Under the pieces are notes generated by a model, which did not search any database, had not been told where the DNA came from, and saw only the letters and a list, made by a program, of their open reading frames with translations. From assembly GCA_029863175.1 (NCBI GenBank), contig JAOTVX010000008.1, forward strand, positions 1 through 64,000: DNA of 64,000 nucleotides, given 5' to 3'. The translations under genes were made by a program, and so were the position numbers. Every line of letters starts with the position of its first letter. Within the stretch, counting starts at the first letter, position 1. This document shows, piece by piece, positions 47,416-56,599 of this stretch. The DNA is from Betaproteobacteria bacterium. GTDB lineage: Bacteria > Pseudomonadota > Gammaproteobacteria > Burkholderiales > SG8-41.

Positions 47416-48542
47416 GCGTGCCCGCGCGAGCCAACGAGCTTCAGATTCCGCAACGGATGAAGGCGTGGGTCCTGGGCGGACCCGATGAGCTGCGCCTCGT
47501 GGAAAAGCCCGTGCCGCAGCCCGGTGTGGCGGAAGTGTTGGTGCGCATCGGCGCGACCGCAGTCTGCGGGACCGATCTCGAAGTCATCAGCCGTGGCGCG
47601 CCTGCGCTAGTGCAAGGCGGCACGCCTTTCAACAAGAACTTCACGCCCGGCCACGAGTACATGGGCACGGTGGTCCGGCTCGGCCCCGGCGTAGACGAAT
47701 TCGACGTCGGGGACCGCATCGCCGTGGAGATTCACGCGGGCTGCGGGCGCTGCGAGCGCTGCCGCGAGGGCATGTACACCGCGTGCCTCAACTATGGGAT
47801 GAACTACGGCGATCACGATAAGGGCCACCGCGCGAACGGTTTCACCACGGACGGAGGTTTCGCCGAATACGCCGTGAACCACGTGAACACACTCTCGCCC
47901 GTGCCTGCCGACATGAGCGACGAGGAAGCCACGCTCATTGTCACCGCGGGAACCGTGATCTACGGGCTCGATGTGCTTGGGGGACTCATCGCCGGTCAAT
48001 CGGTCGTGGTGACGGGACCGGGGCCGATCGGGTTGATGGGCGTGGGCATGGCGAAGGCGCTTGGCGCGAGCCCTGTGGTGCTCACCGGCACCGAGCGCGA
48101 CCGCCGGCGCCTCGATATAGGGCGCACGCTTGGCGCCGATGAAGTCATCGATGTTAGCCGGGAGAACGCGGTCGAGGCGGTCATGCGCATCACGCGCGGC
48201 CGTGGCGCTCACTACGTGCTCGAATGTTCGGGTGCACCCAATGCGCTGAACGACGCGGCGCACATGGCCAGCCGCGGCGGGCGCATCTGCCTCGTGGCGT
48301 TCCCGCACGAGCCGGTGCCAGTGGACGTGGCGCACCTCGTGAGCAACAACATCTACCTGTTCGGCATTCGTGGTGAGGGCCGAAGCGCCACGCGCCGCGG
48401 CGCTGCACTGATGGCGCAGAAGCGCTTTCCGGCAAAGCTCCTGCACACGCACACCTTTTCCTTCGAGGAGGTGCCGACCGCGATCCAGTACGCGTCGCAG
48501 CGCATCGAGGACGCGATCAAGGTCGTGGTGAAAATGCATTAA
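47412..48542 (+). CDS. Zinc-dependent medium-chain alcohol dehydrogenase
   Basis: 376 residues from GTG 47412, which overlaps the preceding stop (GTGA); ATG 47457 (MKAWVLGGPDELRLVE) is the alternative. Catalytic zinc ligands are CGTDLE and PGHEYMG. The structural zinc motif is GCGRCERCREGMYTAC. The NAD(P) loop is VVVTGPGPIGLMGV. The product resembles threonine or sorbitol dehydrogenases. Its place inside the hydroxylase operon suggests that it oxidises an alcohol in the same pathway. Confidence 0.88.
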   Translation: MSVPARANELQIPQRMKAWVLGGPDELRLVEKPVPQPGVAEVLVRIGATAVCGTDLEVISRGAPALVQGGTPFNKNFTPGHEYMGTVVRLGPGVDEFDVGDRIAVEIHAGCGRCERCREGMYTACLNYGMNYGDHDKGHRANGFTTDGGFAEYAVNHVNTLSPVPADMSDEEATLIVTAGTVIYGLDVLGGLIAGQSVVVTGPGPIGLMGVGMAKALGASPVVLTGTERDRRRLDIGRTLGADEVIDVSRENAVEAVMRITRGRGAHYVLECSGAPNALNDAAHMASRGGRICLVAFPHEPVPVDVAHLVSNNIYLFGIRGEGRSATRRGAALMAQKRFPAKLLHTHTFSFEEVPTAIQYASQRIEDAIKVVVKMH

Positions 48543-48555
48543 AGGTGGTGCCGTC

Positions 48556-49428
48556 TTGGCCGACGCAAGCAAAAAGTACCGATTCCTGTTCATCCAGCCG
48601 TTTCAGCTGCCGCAAGGCAGCCGCTTTGCGGACCCGTATCACTCGGATGCGCTCACGAAGGAGCAGCGCATGCGGATGGATCACCTCAACATCAGGCATC
48701 TGCTCGAAGACGTCGAGTGGGACTTTCACGGCGGCCCGATCGCGCCGTATGGGGATTGGGCGGTGGAGACCCGCGAGGAGTTCTGCTATGTCGCGGCCGG
48801 ACGACTGCCGATCGTGCGCGAGGCCTGTAAGAGCGGGAAGTACAACGCCATCGTGCTGCTCGGCGGCGGGGAGCCGGGCTTCATGGAGTCGCGGGAGATT
48901 GCGCGCCAGTATGGAATACCGGTGAGCTCGTGCGCGTTTTCCCAAATGCACGTCGCCTCGATGCTGGGTAACAAGTTCAGCATCGTCGATTTCACCGAAG
49001 TGCATAACATGTATTACCGTGATCTCGTGGTGCGGCACGGTTTCGCCGGCCGTTGCGCCTCGATTCGGAACATCAATTTTTATCACGCCCGCCCGGGACT
49101 CGAGGCGCAAACTCCCATCGCCGTCGAGCGCGAGCGGGCCCGCAAAGGCGAGCGCTCCGAGGCGGTTGAACGAGCCGTGACGGAAGCGGTCGCCGCGATC
49201 GAGGAGGACGGGGCCGAAGTAATCACCTTTGGGTGTTCGGACGCATTCTGGTTACAATCCTTTCTACAGAAACGCCTGGCCGAGCTTGGCTGGGAAGTGC
49301 CGGTGCTGGAGGGCTACAGCTGCGCGATCGTGCTGGCGAAGCTGTTCGTCGATCTGGGCGTTGACGCGAGCGGGCTCATGTTCCCGAGCGATCAGCCGAG
49401 GCGGTGGCGCAGGAAGAAGACGTTTTGA
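48556..49428 (+). CDS. Asp/Glu/hydantoin racemase-family protein
   Basis: 290 residues, TTG start after aaaggtgg. The fold is suggested by the two Cys-bearing motifs (VSSCAFSQMHVASML and ITFGCSDAFWLQ, in place of the two catalytic Cys) and NIRHLLEDVEWDFHGGP-type N-terminus. LEGYSCAIVLAKLFVDLGVDASG ends the domain. Members racemise amino acids or hydantoins, or isomerise maleate. It may process the product of the neighbouring hydroxylase. Family assignment is moderate. Confidence 0.65.
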   Translation: MADASKKYRFLFIQPFQLPQGSRFADPYHSDALTKEQRMRMDHLNIRHLLEDVEWDFHGGPIAPYGDWAVETREEFCYVAAGRLPIVREACKSGKYNAIVLLGGGEPGFMESREIARQYGIPVSSCAFSQMHVASMLGNKFSIVDFTEVHNMYYRDLVVRHGFAGRCASIRNINFYHARPGLEAQTPIAVERERARKGERSEAVERAVTEAVAAIEEDGAEVITFGCSDAFWLQSFLQKRLAELGWEVPVLEGYSCAIVLAKLFVDLGVDASGLMFPSDQPRRWRRKKTF

Positions 49429-49532
49429 GGAACCGGGACGAATGGGCCTGACCCGACCACGGTTAGCGAAAGACAACGCGAATTGCGCGAAGAGATAGCG
49501 GTGCAAGCCGCCCGTTAGAAGGAACCGCGAAC

Positions 49533-50954
49533 ATGCCAGATACCTTTGAGACGAAGACGAAGACGAAGACGAGGAAGGAGGAGGAGAAGACGGTCGTGCG
49601 CGATGCCCCGCGCGAAGCGGGCGTGGACCTGCGCTTGCCGGCTGTCGTCCCTGCCGTTCCGTACCCGATCGACACGCTGGTGCCGCACGTCAACCTGCAG
49701 ACGCCGGCAGTCGGCCAGCGCGTCACGCGGCCCGATGCGCGCGCGCACGGGCTCGGGCAGACCAAGTACATCGACGATATGTCGTTTCCCGGCATGCTTC
49801 ACGCCAAGATCAAGCGCGCGGGGATCGCTTCGGGCCGCATCGTGCGCATCGATTCCAGCGCTGCCGAGGCGATGCCGGGCGTGATGGCCGTGGTGACCGG
49901 GCGCGATATCCCGGTCAACTCCTTCGGCCCGTCGTTCCAGGATCAGCCGGTGCTGGCTGGCGAGCGGGTCTACCACGCGGGCGACGGGGTCGCGGCGGTG
50001 GCAGCGCTGACCGAGCAGATCGCGCTCGACGCGCTCGAGAAGATCAAGGTCGAATACGAGCCACTGCCGGCGGTCTTCGACCCGCTGGAGGCGCTCAAGG
50101 ACGACTCGCCCAAGGTCCATGACACCGAAACCAACATCTACGCGAAGAAAACCATCAAGAAGGGCGACGTCGAGCAGGCGTTCGCGCAGGCGGACCACAT
50201 CTTCGAGAACCGCTTCAGCACGCAGATGGTCGAGCACGTCTCGCTCGAGCCGCACGCGGCGATTGCTGACTGGGATGCCAACGGGCGCGTGACGGTCTGG
50301 TGCACGATTGGCCGAATTACGCTCGCGCGCGGAGACATGTCGCGCACGCTAAAAGTTCCAATGAACCGCATCCGCATGGTCGGCACCATCGTTGGCGGCA
50401 ACTTCGGAGGCAAGAACGAGATCACGCAGGAGCCGGTGCTCGCGCTGCTCTCGAAAAAGACCGGGCGACCGGTGAAGGGCGTCTACTCGCGCGGCGAGGA
50501 GTTTACCTCCACCACCACGCGCCACCCGATCATCATGGACTACAAGACCGGGGTGACCAAGGAGGGCAAGATCATTGCGCGCAAGGTGCGGCTGGTGCTC
50601 GATGGCGGCGCCTACTGCTCGTGGAGCGAGACCACGCTCGGCAAGGCAGCGATTCTTTCTGCCGGCCCGTACAACATCGAAAACCTGCAGGTCGAGGCCT
50701 ACACCGTCTACACCAACAAGACGATGACCGGCGCGATGCGCGGCTTCGGCGCGCCGCAGGTGTGCTTTGCCTACGAATCCCACATGGACGACATCGCCAA
50801 GGCCCTCGGGATCGATCCACTCGAGATCCGGCTGCGCAACGCGTTCGGCGAGGGCTCGGCGAGCCCCACGGGCCAGGTCTTGCATAGCGTTGTCGTAAAG
50901 GAGTCCTTGCTCAAGGCCGCGGAGCGCTTCGGCTGGAAAGAGGGGCGGTCATGA
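49533..50954 (+). CDS. Molybdopterin subunit, N-terminal half (split CoxL-like)
   Basis: 473 residues. A charged 30-residue lead (TKTKTKTRKEEEK) precedes the Ald_Xan_dh_C domain (RVTRPDARAHGLGQTKYIDD, ~63-165) and MoCoBD_1 (VGGNFGGKNEITQEPVLALL, TTRHPIIMDYKTGV, MTGAMRGFGAPQVCFAYE). It stops after AERFGWKEGRS, where homologues continue without a break. The C-terminal half is the next gene, joined by ATGA. GAMRGFGAPQ marks a xanthine dehydrogenase-like active site rather than CO dehydrogenase. Confidence 0.85.
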   Translation: MPDTFETKTKTKTRKEEEKTVVRDAPREAGVDLRLPAVVPAVPYPIDTLVPHVNLQTPAVGQRVTRPDARAHGLGQTKYIDDMSFPGMLHAKIKRAGIASGRIVRIDSSAAEAMPGVMAVVTGRDIPVNSFGPSFQDQPVLAGERVYHAGDGVAAVAALTEQIALDALEKIKVEYEPLPAVFDPLEALKDDSPKVHDTETNIYAKKTIKKGDVEQAFAQADHIFENRFSTQMVEHVSLEPHAAIADWDANGRVTVWCTIGRITLARGDMSRTLKVPMNRIRMVGTIVGGNFGGKNEITQEPVLALLSKKTGRPVKGVYSRGEEFTSTTTRHPIIMDYKTGVTKEGKIIARKVRLVLDGGAYCSWSETTLGKAAILSAGPYNIENLQVEAYTVYTNKTMTGAMRGFGAPQVCFAYESHMDDIAKALGIDPLEIRLRNAFGEGSASPTGQVLHSVVVKESLLKAAERFGWKEGRS

Positions 50955-51970
50955 AGCGGCGTGGACGCGGCATCGCCTGCATGTGGTATCCGATCGGCTT
51001 CACGGTCGCAGCCAACCCCAGCGCGGCGACGGTCAAGGTGAACGAGGATGGAACCGCCACGGTGCTCACCGGAACCGTGGAGACGGGCCAGGGCGCCCTC
51101 ACCGTGCTGAGTCAGATCGCGGCCGAGGAACTCGGCATCGCGATGGACGACGTTCACATCGTCTCGGGCGACACCGACGTCGCGCCCATGGACACCGGCG
51201 CGATCGCGAGCCGCACGACCTACGTCACCGGCAACGCCATCCGGCTGGCGGCCGAGAAGGCCAAGCTGATCCTCTTTGACGTTGCGGCGCCGATGCTTGG
51301 GGTCAAGCCAAGCCAGCTCGAGGCGCGCGACCGCAAGATCCAGGTGAAGAGCTACCCGCAGCGCTGCCTCGGCATCGGCGAGGTCGCGCACCGCGCCCAG
51401 GTCGTGATAGGCGAGCCGGCGATCGGCAGCGCCTCGTGGAACCCTCCGACCGTGGCCATGGACCCGGAAACCGGGCAAGGCAAACCCTTCAGCACCTACG
51501 TCTATGCGACGCAGATCGCCGAAGTGGACGTCGACGACGAGACCGGCGAGATCGAGGTGCTGCGCATTGTCGCGGCGCACGATTGCGGCACCGCCATCAA
51601 CCCGATGCTGGTCGAGGGCCAGATCGAGGGTGGCATCTCGATGGGCATTGGTTTCGCGCTCCAGGAAGAGATGCTGTTCGACAAGAACGGCCGTCTCGTC
51701 AATCCAAACCTCACCAACTACATCATGCCCACTTCGCTCGACATGCCGGAGATCGAGGTGGACATCGTGCCGAGCTTCGACCCGACCGGGCCGTTCGGCG
51801 CCAAGGGCGTGGGCGAGCCGACCGCGGTCCCGACCGCAGCAGCGATCCTGAACGCGGTGCACGATGCCGTGGGCGTGCGCATCGCGTCGCTCCCGGCGAC
51901 GGCCGAGAAGGTGCTGGCGGCAATCAAGGCGAAGCGCGAAGGCACGACGAAGAAGCTGACCGCCGCCTAG
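50951..51970 (+). CDS. Molybdopterin subunit, C-terminal half (split CoxL-like)
   Basis: 339 residues, MoCoBD_2. KRRGRGIACMWYPIGFTVAA, TGTVETGQGALTVLSQIAAEEL, EVDVDDETGEIEVLRIVAAHDCGTAINP and FGAKGVGEPTAVPTAAAI, where the Glu of GVGEP is the catalytic base. The gene starts at the ATG overlapping the previous stop (50951-50954). A -1 frame relation to the first half means one base change would fuse them, but both have proper ends. Clostridial nicotinate dehydrogenase is a known enzyme with such a split. Confidence 0.85.
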   Translation: MKRRGRGIACMWYPIGFTVAANPSAATVKVNEDGTATVLTGTVETGQGALTVLSQIAAEELGIAMDDVHIVSGDTDVAPMDTGAIASRTTYVTGNAIRLAAEKAKLILFDVAAPMLGVKPSQLEARDRKIQVKSYPQRCLGIGEVAHRAQVVIGEPAIGSASWNPPTVAMDPETGQGKPFSTYVYATQIAEVDVDDETGEIEVLRIVAAHDCGTAINPMLVEGQIEGGISMGIGFALQEEMLFDKNGRLVNPNLTNYIMPTSLDMPEIEVDIVPSFDPTGPFGAKGVGEPTAVPTAAAILNAVHDAVGVRIASLPATAEKVLAAIKAKREGTTKKLTAA

Positions 51971-52381
51971 AGTGTGTTGTAAAAACCAGGAACGACATTA
52001 ACCGCAGAAAAACGCAGATAAACACAGATACGACTCAAGATTCGTTCCGCTTTCTGCGTTTTTTTCGCCGCCGATGAACGCCGATACACGCCGATCAAAT
52101 CGGTAAGTCTTGTATGGAAAGCGTAGGAACCATATATCGTAGTCTGTGTCGTTTTTGCCGCTCGATTTTCGTGAGCTGGCCCCGGCGCGCCAGCTTGCCA
52201 CTTACCTATCACCCGGTACCCGACATCGCCTGACCTGCCGTACGGGAAAGCTCTATTAAATATGGGGTAAGGGAAAGAGCTTGCCGCGCTCTGGTGGTTG
52301 GCATATCTTGCCCGGTACTGAATTTCCTATATCCGCGTCTGCTATAAGAGGTACACCTACCTACATGCCATAGGAGGGCTT
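51971..52381. other. Intergenic repeats and promoter region of the USP gene
   Basis: 51990-52100 is repetitive: cgcagaaaaacgcagataaac, gcgtttttttcgccgc, gatgaacgccgatacacgcc. Similar gccgatgaacgccgat occurs near 41540. The later part is unique. A caTAGGAGGgctt ribosome site precedes the USP gene. No coding frame. Confidence 0.55.
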
Positions 52382-52885
52382 ATGTTCAAGCATATCCTCA
52401 TGCCGACGGACGGTACCGAACACTCCGAGCAGGCGATCAAACGCGGCATCGAATTGGCAAAGCTGTGCAACGCAAAGGTCACCGGCATCCATGTGGTCCC
52501 GGACTATCACATGATGCTCGCCTACGAGGGGGGCTTCGATGCAGGCACCGAGGAAAGGATTCAGGAGGAAGCGCAACAGAATGCGGCGCGCTTTCTCGAA
52601 TTCGTCATGACCAGCGCCGGCGCAGCGAATGTGCCTTGCGACACCTTGGTAGCGACGAACGCCCATCCCTACGACGCGATCGTCAATACGGCCAATGAAC
52701 GCGGCTGTGATTTGATTGTGATGACCGCGCGCTATCGCAAGGGGCTCGCCAAGCTGATCATGGGCGACGAGGCAACCCGCGTGCTGCACCGGGCGTCAAT
52801 CCCGGTGCTGATATTCCGCGGGATCATGAGTTCGGATCACCCCGATCGCGATAAAGCTGTGCCCCGAGCCAAAGCCAAGGCTTGA
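52382..52885 (+). CDS. Universal stress protein
   Basis: 167 residues, one UspA domain. MFKHILMPTDGTEHSEQAIKRGIELAKLCNAKVTGIHVV is the standard opening. GCDLIVMTARYRKGLAKLIMGDEATRVLHRASIPVLIFRG has the nucleotide-binding GxxG-like loop (MGDEATRVL) followed by PVL. The C-terminus is a charged tail of about 20 residues. Role: general stress, binding ATP or small ligands. Confidence 0.93.
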   Translation: MFKHILMPTDGTEHSEQAIKRGIELAKLCNAKVTGIHVVPDYHMMLAYEGGFDAGTEERIQEEAQQNAARFLEFVMTSAGAANVPCDTLVATNAHPYDAIVNTANERGCDLIVMTARYRKGLAKLIMGDEATRVLHRASIPVLIFRGIMSSDHPDRDKAVPRAKAKA

Positions 52886-52921
52886 GCGGGAAATCAATCA
52901 GACCATTAGGAGGGAGGCATC

Positions 52922-53404
52922 ATGAAGAAATTGATCAGATTCGTAGTTGGCATCGTGGTTCCCGCCTTCATCATGGCAGGGGGTATGGCGAATTCTGCAA
53001 TGGCGCAAGAAGCGTGGGACATGGATGACGTAAAGGAAGCCAACGAAGCCTTTTACGCAGCACTATCGGCACGGGATATTAGCGCCATGGCAAAGGTATG
53101 GACTCACAAGACGGAAATCAGACACATAGGCCCGCACAACAAGGAGATTAACGTTGGCTTGGATGCGGCGATGAAGAATTGGAAGGGGCTCTTCGCCGCT
53201 TTCCCGGAATTCAAAATCACGTGTGAACAAACTTATATCCGGATCAATGGGTCGACCGCCTGGGTCAGCGGCCTCGAAAACGCGCACTGGAAAAACAAGG
53301 TCGGCGACACCCATACCCGCACCCAGTTCGGGACAAGCATATTCGAGAAGCATGGAGACCAGTGGCTCATGGTTTACCACCACGCTTCTGCAGTTCCCCA
53401 GTAG
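52922..53404 (+). CDS. Exported SnoaL/NTF2-like protein
   Basis: 160 residues. The signal peptide is about residues 1-28 (NSAMAQ). The NTF2-like domain starts VKEANEAFYAALSARDISAMAKVWTH, then IRHIGPHNKEINVGLDAAM, FKITCEQTYIRINGSTAWVSGLEN, and ends GDQWLMVYHHASAVPQ. It is a SnoaL_3-type fold and often binds a small ligand. An aggaggga site precedes the ATG. It lies 36 nt after the stress-protein gene, so cotranscription is likely. Confidence 0.8.
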   Translation: MKKLIRFVVGIVVPAFIMAGGMANSAMAQEAWDMDDVKEANEAFYAALSARDISAMAKVWTHKTEIRHIGPHNKEINVGLDAAMKNWKGLFAAFPEFKITCEQTYIRINGSTAWVSGLENAHWKNKVGDTHTRTQFGTSIFEKHGDQWLMVYHHASAVPQ

Positions 53405-53520
53405 GCGCTCCGCGGGCGTTGCTTTGACCGGTGGAGGTGAACGGCCCGCGCGGAATACGAACGAAGAGGCGCGGCCTGGCGGGTCACCGAGACGGGTCGC
53501 AGTCCTAATGCATGGGCCAA

Positions 53521-53748
53521 TTACTCGAGCCGAGAAGAGGATTGCCGGGCAATACGGATTTGCTGCGCCTTAACGTAGCTGCACTCTCTTATTGTCTCCC
53601 AGACAATGTATCTGGAAATAGGGTCGTAAGTGCCGAGCTGCATTGTTCCGCATCGTTTACATGTTCTGTAAGGAACAACAGACCCAAGACTCTTTTCCCA
53701 TAACGTTACCCACTTATGTGTGCCTGGACACCGCATGATCAACTCCAT
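53521..53748 (-). CDS. Small hypothetical protein with Cys pairs
   Basis: 75 residues. RCPGTHKWVTLWEKS, YRTCKRCGTMQLGTYDPISR suggests a small zinc-ribbon-like module (Cys at about 6, then CKRC). The tail is basic. No ribosome site is clear, and a TTG 18 nt upstream is an alternative start. Surrounding DNA is less GC-rich than average. Could be a real small gene or chance. Confidence 0.35.
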   Translation of the reverse strand: MELIMRCPGTHKWVTLWEKSLGSVVPYRTCKRCGTMQLGTYDPISRYIVWETIRECSYVKAQQIRIARQSSSRLE

Positions 53749-53930
53749 CTGTGTGAATTGACGCAATGCTGAAATCCCATGGATTACTATTTACCTAACC
53801 TTCATCTTTGCAAATAGGTGAATCAACCTGTTGGAGCAGGACAACGTCCTTATTCGCAACAACATTGACCTAGTTCAAACAAAGCCCGGTGTGCGGTCAA
53901 CGTGGCGCAGAGAATCCGCAGCCCCACAAA

Positions 53931-53952
53931 CAAAAACCCCACCGGAACGGGG
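53931..53952 (-). terminator. Terminator of the small membrane protein gene
   Basis: On the minus strand CACCCCGTTCCGGTGGGGTTTTTGTTTG follows the stop at 53982 by about 30 nt. It matches the module seen at 213-232 and 2226-2247 on the other strand. Confidence 0.7.
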
Positions 53953-53981
53953 TGTGTAGTTACGGCTGAATGAGGATTTGA

Positions 53982-54389
53982 TTAAGTAGCTTTTCTCCTC
54001 CGCCGCGCCACGAAACTCATGACTCCGAGACCTGCCGCTGGAGAGGAAGCACCGTCATCGTTTGGAGAGAGCCCCGACACAAAGACAACTGACACGACGA
54101 GAACGATCCACTCCAGTATTAGAAAGGGCCAGTAGATGTTTTCTGCGCCGTTTCCTCCTCTGAAGTCGTATATCCATTGCCATCCCCAATACTCACATGT
54201 GGCCGTCTCATTGCAAGACTCCCAGGGTAAGTATGTTGCGCTGAGCAAGAACAGTGCAAACCAAACGACCACCAAATAGCGGTGTCGTCCGCCTACCCAA
54301 TGTCCCAGGCGGTCGGATAATGTTTGTCGTTGATCACTCACACCCTTTTCCTTAGCAGTGTCAGCCTTCGGCGCTTCGGTCATGTTCAT
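53982..54389 (-). CDS. Small membrane protein with PEP-CTERM-like tail
   Basis: About 135 residues from ATG 54389; TTG 54494 is an alternative start. Two membrane helices (RYLVVVWFALFLLSATYLPW and NIYWPFLILEWIVLVVSVVF) enclose a loop with two Cys (ESCNETATCEYWGW). The C-terminus AAGLGVMSFVARRRRKAT has the hydrophobic-then-Arg pattern of a PEP-CTERM tail but has no PEP motif. The same terminator module follows as after the true PEP-CTERM remnant, so the 3' end may be borrowed from such a gene. Function unknown. Confidence 0.5.
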   Translation of the reverse strand: MNMTEAPKADTAKEKGVSDQRQTLSDRLGHWVGGRHRYLVVVWFALFLLSATYLPWESCNETATCEYWGWQWIYDFRGGNGAENIYWPFLILEWIVLVVSVVFVSGLSPNDDGASSPAAGLGVMSFVARRRRKAT

Positions 54390-54494
54390 GGTCTTGTGGC
54401 TTATACGCACGGACTTTTCGGTAGGGTCAGGCCCAGATCGATGAGTCAGGATGTAATTCTTACTACCCAAATGAGGACCGCCAATAAACCTCAA

Positions 54495-54904
54495 TCAGCC
54501 TACTCCCGCCTAATGCGTCGCTTCATGAGAGGACTCCCCTAATTTCGATAGGAGGGAAATCCCATCAACGACCATATTCATGAAGATAAAGATTGAGGCA
54601 ACTGTGCCACAGGGATATTGACGCTGGGGGCCTCCCTTAGCGGTAAGCAGACGTCCGTTTCTGGCCGAAAGCTGACGCTTAGATTGGATCAGCCCGTTTA
54701 TAAGCTAGGGCAACGTTGGAGACGAAATCGTTGCGCGTGGCTGCATGTGGCAGCTCTCGGGTATGGACAGGTACTTGAATCTGAGGGGCGTCGCCGGAAC
54801 GACAGACCGAAAAGACGTTGGGATGCGTAGTTCGCGTCTTTTTTCCACTCACGACTCACCATTCAAGCCGTTTCGCCGGTGCGCGGCGGCGGCGGTGACG
54901 CAAA
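54495..54904. other. Intergenic region with a dispersed repeat
   Basis: 54651-54677 (acgtccgtttctggccgaaa then gctgacg) is, in reverse complement, similar to 4182-4212. The stretch 54845-54870 is an actcacgactcaccattcaag spacer. No gene seen. Confidence 0.5.
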
Positions 54905-55849
54905 TCAGTCCGTAGTGAGCTTGTAGGGCAGGGGCTGCAGCTCCAGCGCCGGCCCGTCCAGCGATTTCAGGTGCACGTCGCCGCGCTCCGCGGCGGCAAT
55001 CTGTATTACCGCGAGCGCATCGAAGCCGCCCTGCGGCGCGGGCGCCGCGTTCACGATCATCCCGCACGACTGATTCCCCGTTTCCGGCGCGTAGAGCTTG
55101 TCGCCGGGCTGCGGGCCCTCGCCCTCGGCGATGGTCGCCAGGTACATGCGCTGCTTGAGCGTGCCGCGGTAGTGCATGCGCGCAACGATTTCCTGTCCGG
55201 GATAGCAGCCCTTGGTGAAGCTCACGCCGCCGATGAGATCGAGGTTCGCCATTTGCGGGACGAACTCCTCCTGCGTCGCCGGGGTCACCGATGGAACGCC
55301 GGCGTGAATGTCAAGCCAGTCCCAGTGCTGCGGCTCGGTCACTTCCGCCTGGTGCGCGAGCAGCTCCTTCACCGATTGTGCTTTGGCGGCTGCGACGACA
55401 AGCTCGAAGCGCTCGCCCGGCAGGCGGATGACGGTGAGGTCGTTGGCATGGGTCACGCCGTGAACGGCAGCGGGGGCCTCTCTCGAGATTATTCGGGCGA
55501 CCGTCGCAGCGCTCCTGCCCGAGATCCCCAGCAGCGCCCAATCGCCGCTCGCGTCGACGGCCTTCACCTTTGAGCGCAGGATGAACATCGAGAGCCGCTT
55601 CTGGACCGGCTCGCGCAGCGCGGCGGGAAGCTGCATGAAATAGTCATCGCCCGAGCGCCACAGCAGGAACGTCGCCAGGATGCGGCCCTTTGGCGTGCAG
55701 TAGCTGCCGTAGGTGCTCATCTCCGGCGTGAGTGCTTCGACGTCGCAGGTGAGCTGGCTATGCAGGAACGCGCGCGCATCCGCTCCCGTGAAGCGGATCA
55801 GCGCCAGCGAGGAGAGCCCGCAGACCTCTGCTTTCTCAGCCGTTGTCAT
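54905..55849 (-). CDS. ygfZ: Folate-binding protein YgfZ
   Basis: 314 residues. YgfZ binds tetrahydrofolate and helps repair or assemble Fe-S clusters. The GcvT-like fold is shown by ALIRFTGADARAFLHSQLTCDVEAL, YCTPKGRILATFLLW, and the YgfZ signature GVSFTKGCYPGQEIVARMHYRG with the essential Cys. The ATG at 55849 is chosen; the preceding in-frame TTG is less likely. Confidence 0.93.
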   Translation of the reverse strand: MTTAEKAEVCGLSSLALIRFTGADARAFLHSQLTCDVEALTPEMSTYGSYCTPKGRILATFLLWRSGDDYFMQLPAALREPVQKRLSMFILRSKVKAVDASGDWALLGISGRSAATVARIISREAPAAVHGVTHANDLTVIRLPGERFELVVAAAKAQSVKELLAHQAEVTEPQHWDWLDIHAGVPSVTPATQEEFVPQMANLDLIGGVSFTKGCYPGQEIVARMHYRGTLKQRMYLATIAEGEGPQPGDKLYAPETGNQSCGMIVNAAPAPQGGFDALAVIQIAAAERGDVHLKSLDGPALELQPLPYKLTTD

Positions 55850-55852
55850 CAA

Positions 55853-56599
55853 AATGCCTTCCGGCGCGTTGTTTTTCTTGTGGCGCGCTGATTGTTATCC
55901 AAAAAGCCCGACCACGCAAAAAATCAAGTCCCGAATTGGCTTTTTCGCGATGAACGGCGCGAAACGGAGCACGGACGGCGTTACCGAACATGTTTCTTAG
56001 AGCAATGGAAAACGGCATGCGTTGCAATTTGAAGAAAGACCGATAAAACAGCCTAGTAGCGGAAAACAGCCCAAAACCTATCAGTTTGGGAGGTTTTTTG
56101 GTCTGTAAAACTTTGAATGTATTGAGATAGTAGTCGCTGTGGATAACTTTTCCTGAGTCATAATTGATAAAGGTGCTGGCCCGAGGCGGCATCAAGGAAG
56201 GCTTTCAGGACATTCGAAAGCTGGCCTTCTGGTCATACGGGGGAACGTTTCTGGGAAGACTGGATTCTTGGCTTTCTTCGCCGCCATGGTAGCCGGCGAC
56301 ACTTGCGGTCCGTCTCCGGGGGAGAACGGGTTATTCGCCGGCTGCCTGGGGTCTTTCTTACTTAAAACGTTCCGACCACCAAGATCTAAACAAAAAATGG
56401 CTCGAGGTCAGAACAATGGACTGGATTTCGTTCAGGCGACTTACGCAATTGGCGAAGAACCCGAGTATTTCCTGCAGCGGCAGGGCAGGGAGCATTTTCG
56501 CTTTCGCGGACTGATTTCGGTCTCTCACCGAATTGTGGGCACTGGCCAGGCACGGGGGACCAGACGAGGTGGCCCCGACGAGGAAAGACGAAAAAGTTG
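55853..56599. other. Intergenic, possible remnant DNA
   Basis: The first 350 nt are relatively AT-rich. A terminator-like aaaacct...aggtttt hairpin is at 56073-56097 and a single DnaA-box-like ttatccaca (reverse strand, near 56140). The rest (56200-56590) has no recognised coding frame. Confidence 0.4.

Noticed and set aside
56130..56155. Possible replication origin (DnaA-box-like ttatccaca)
   Set aside because: Only one box and no further repeats or rep gene.
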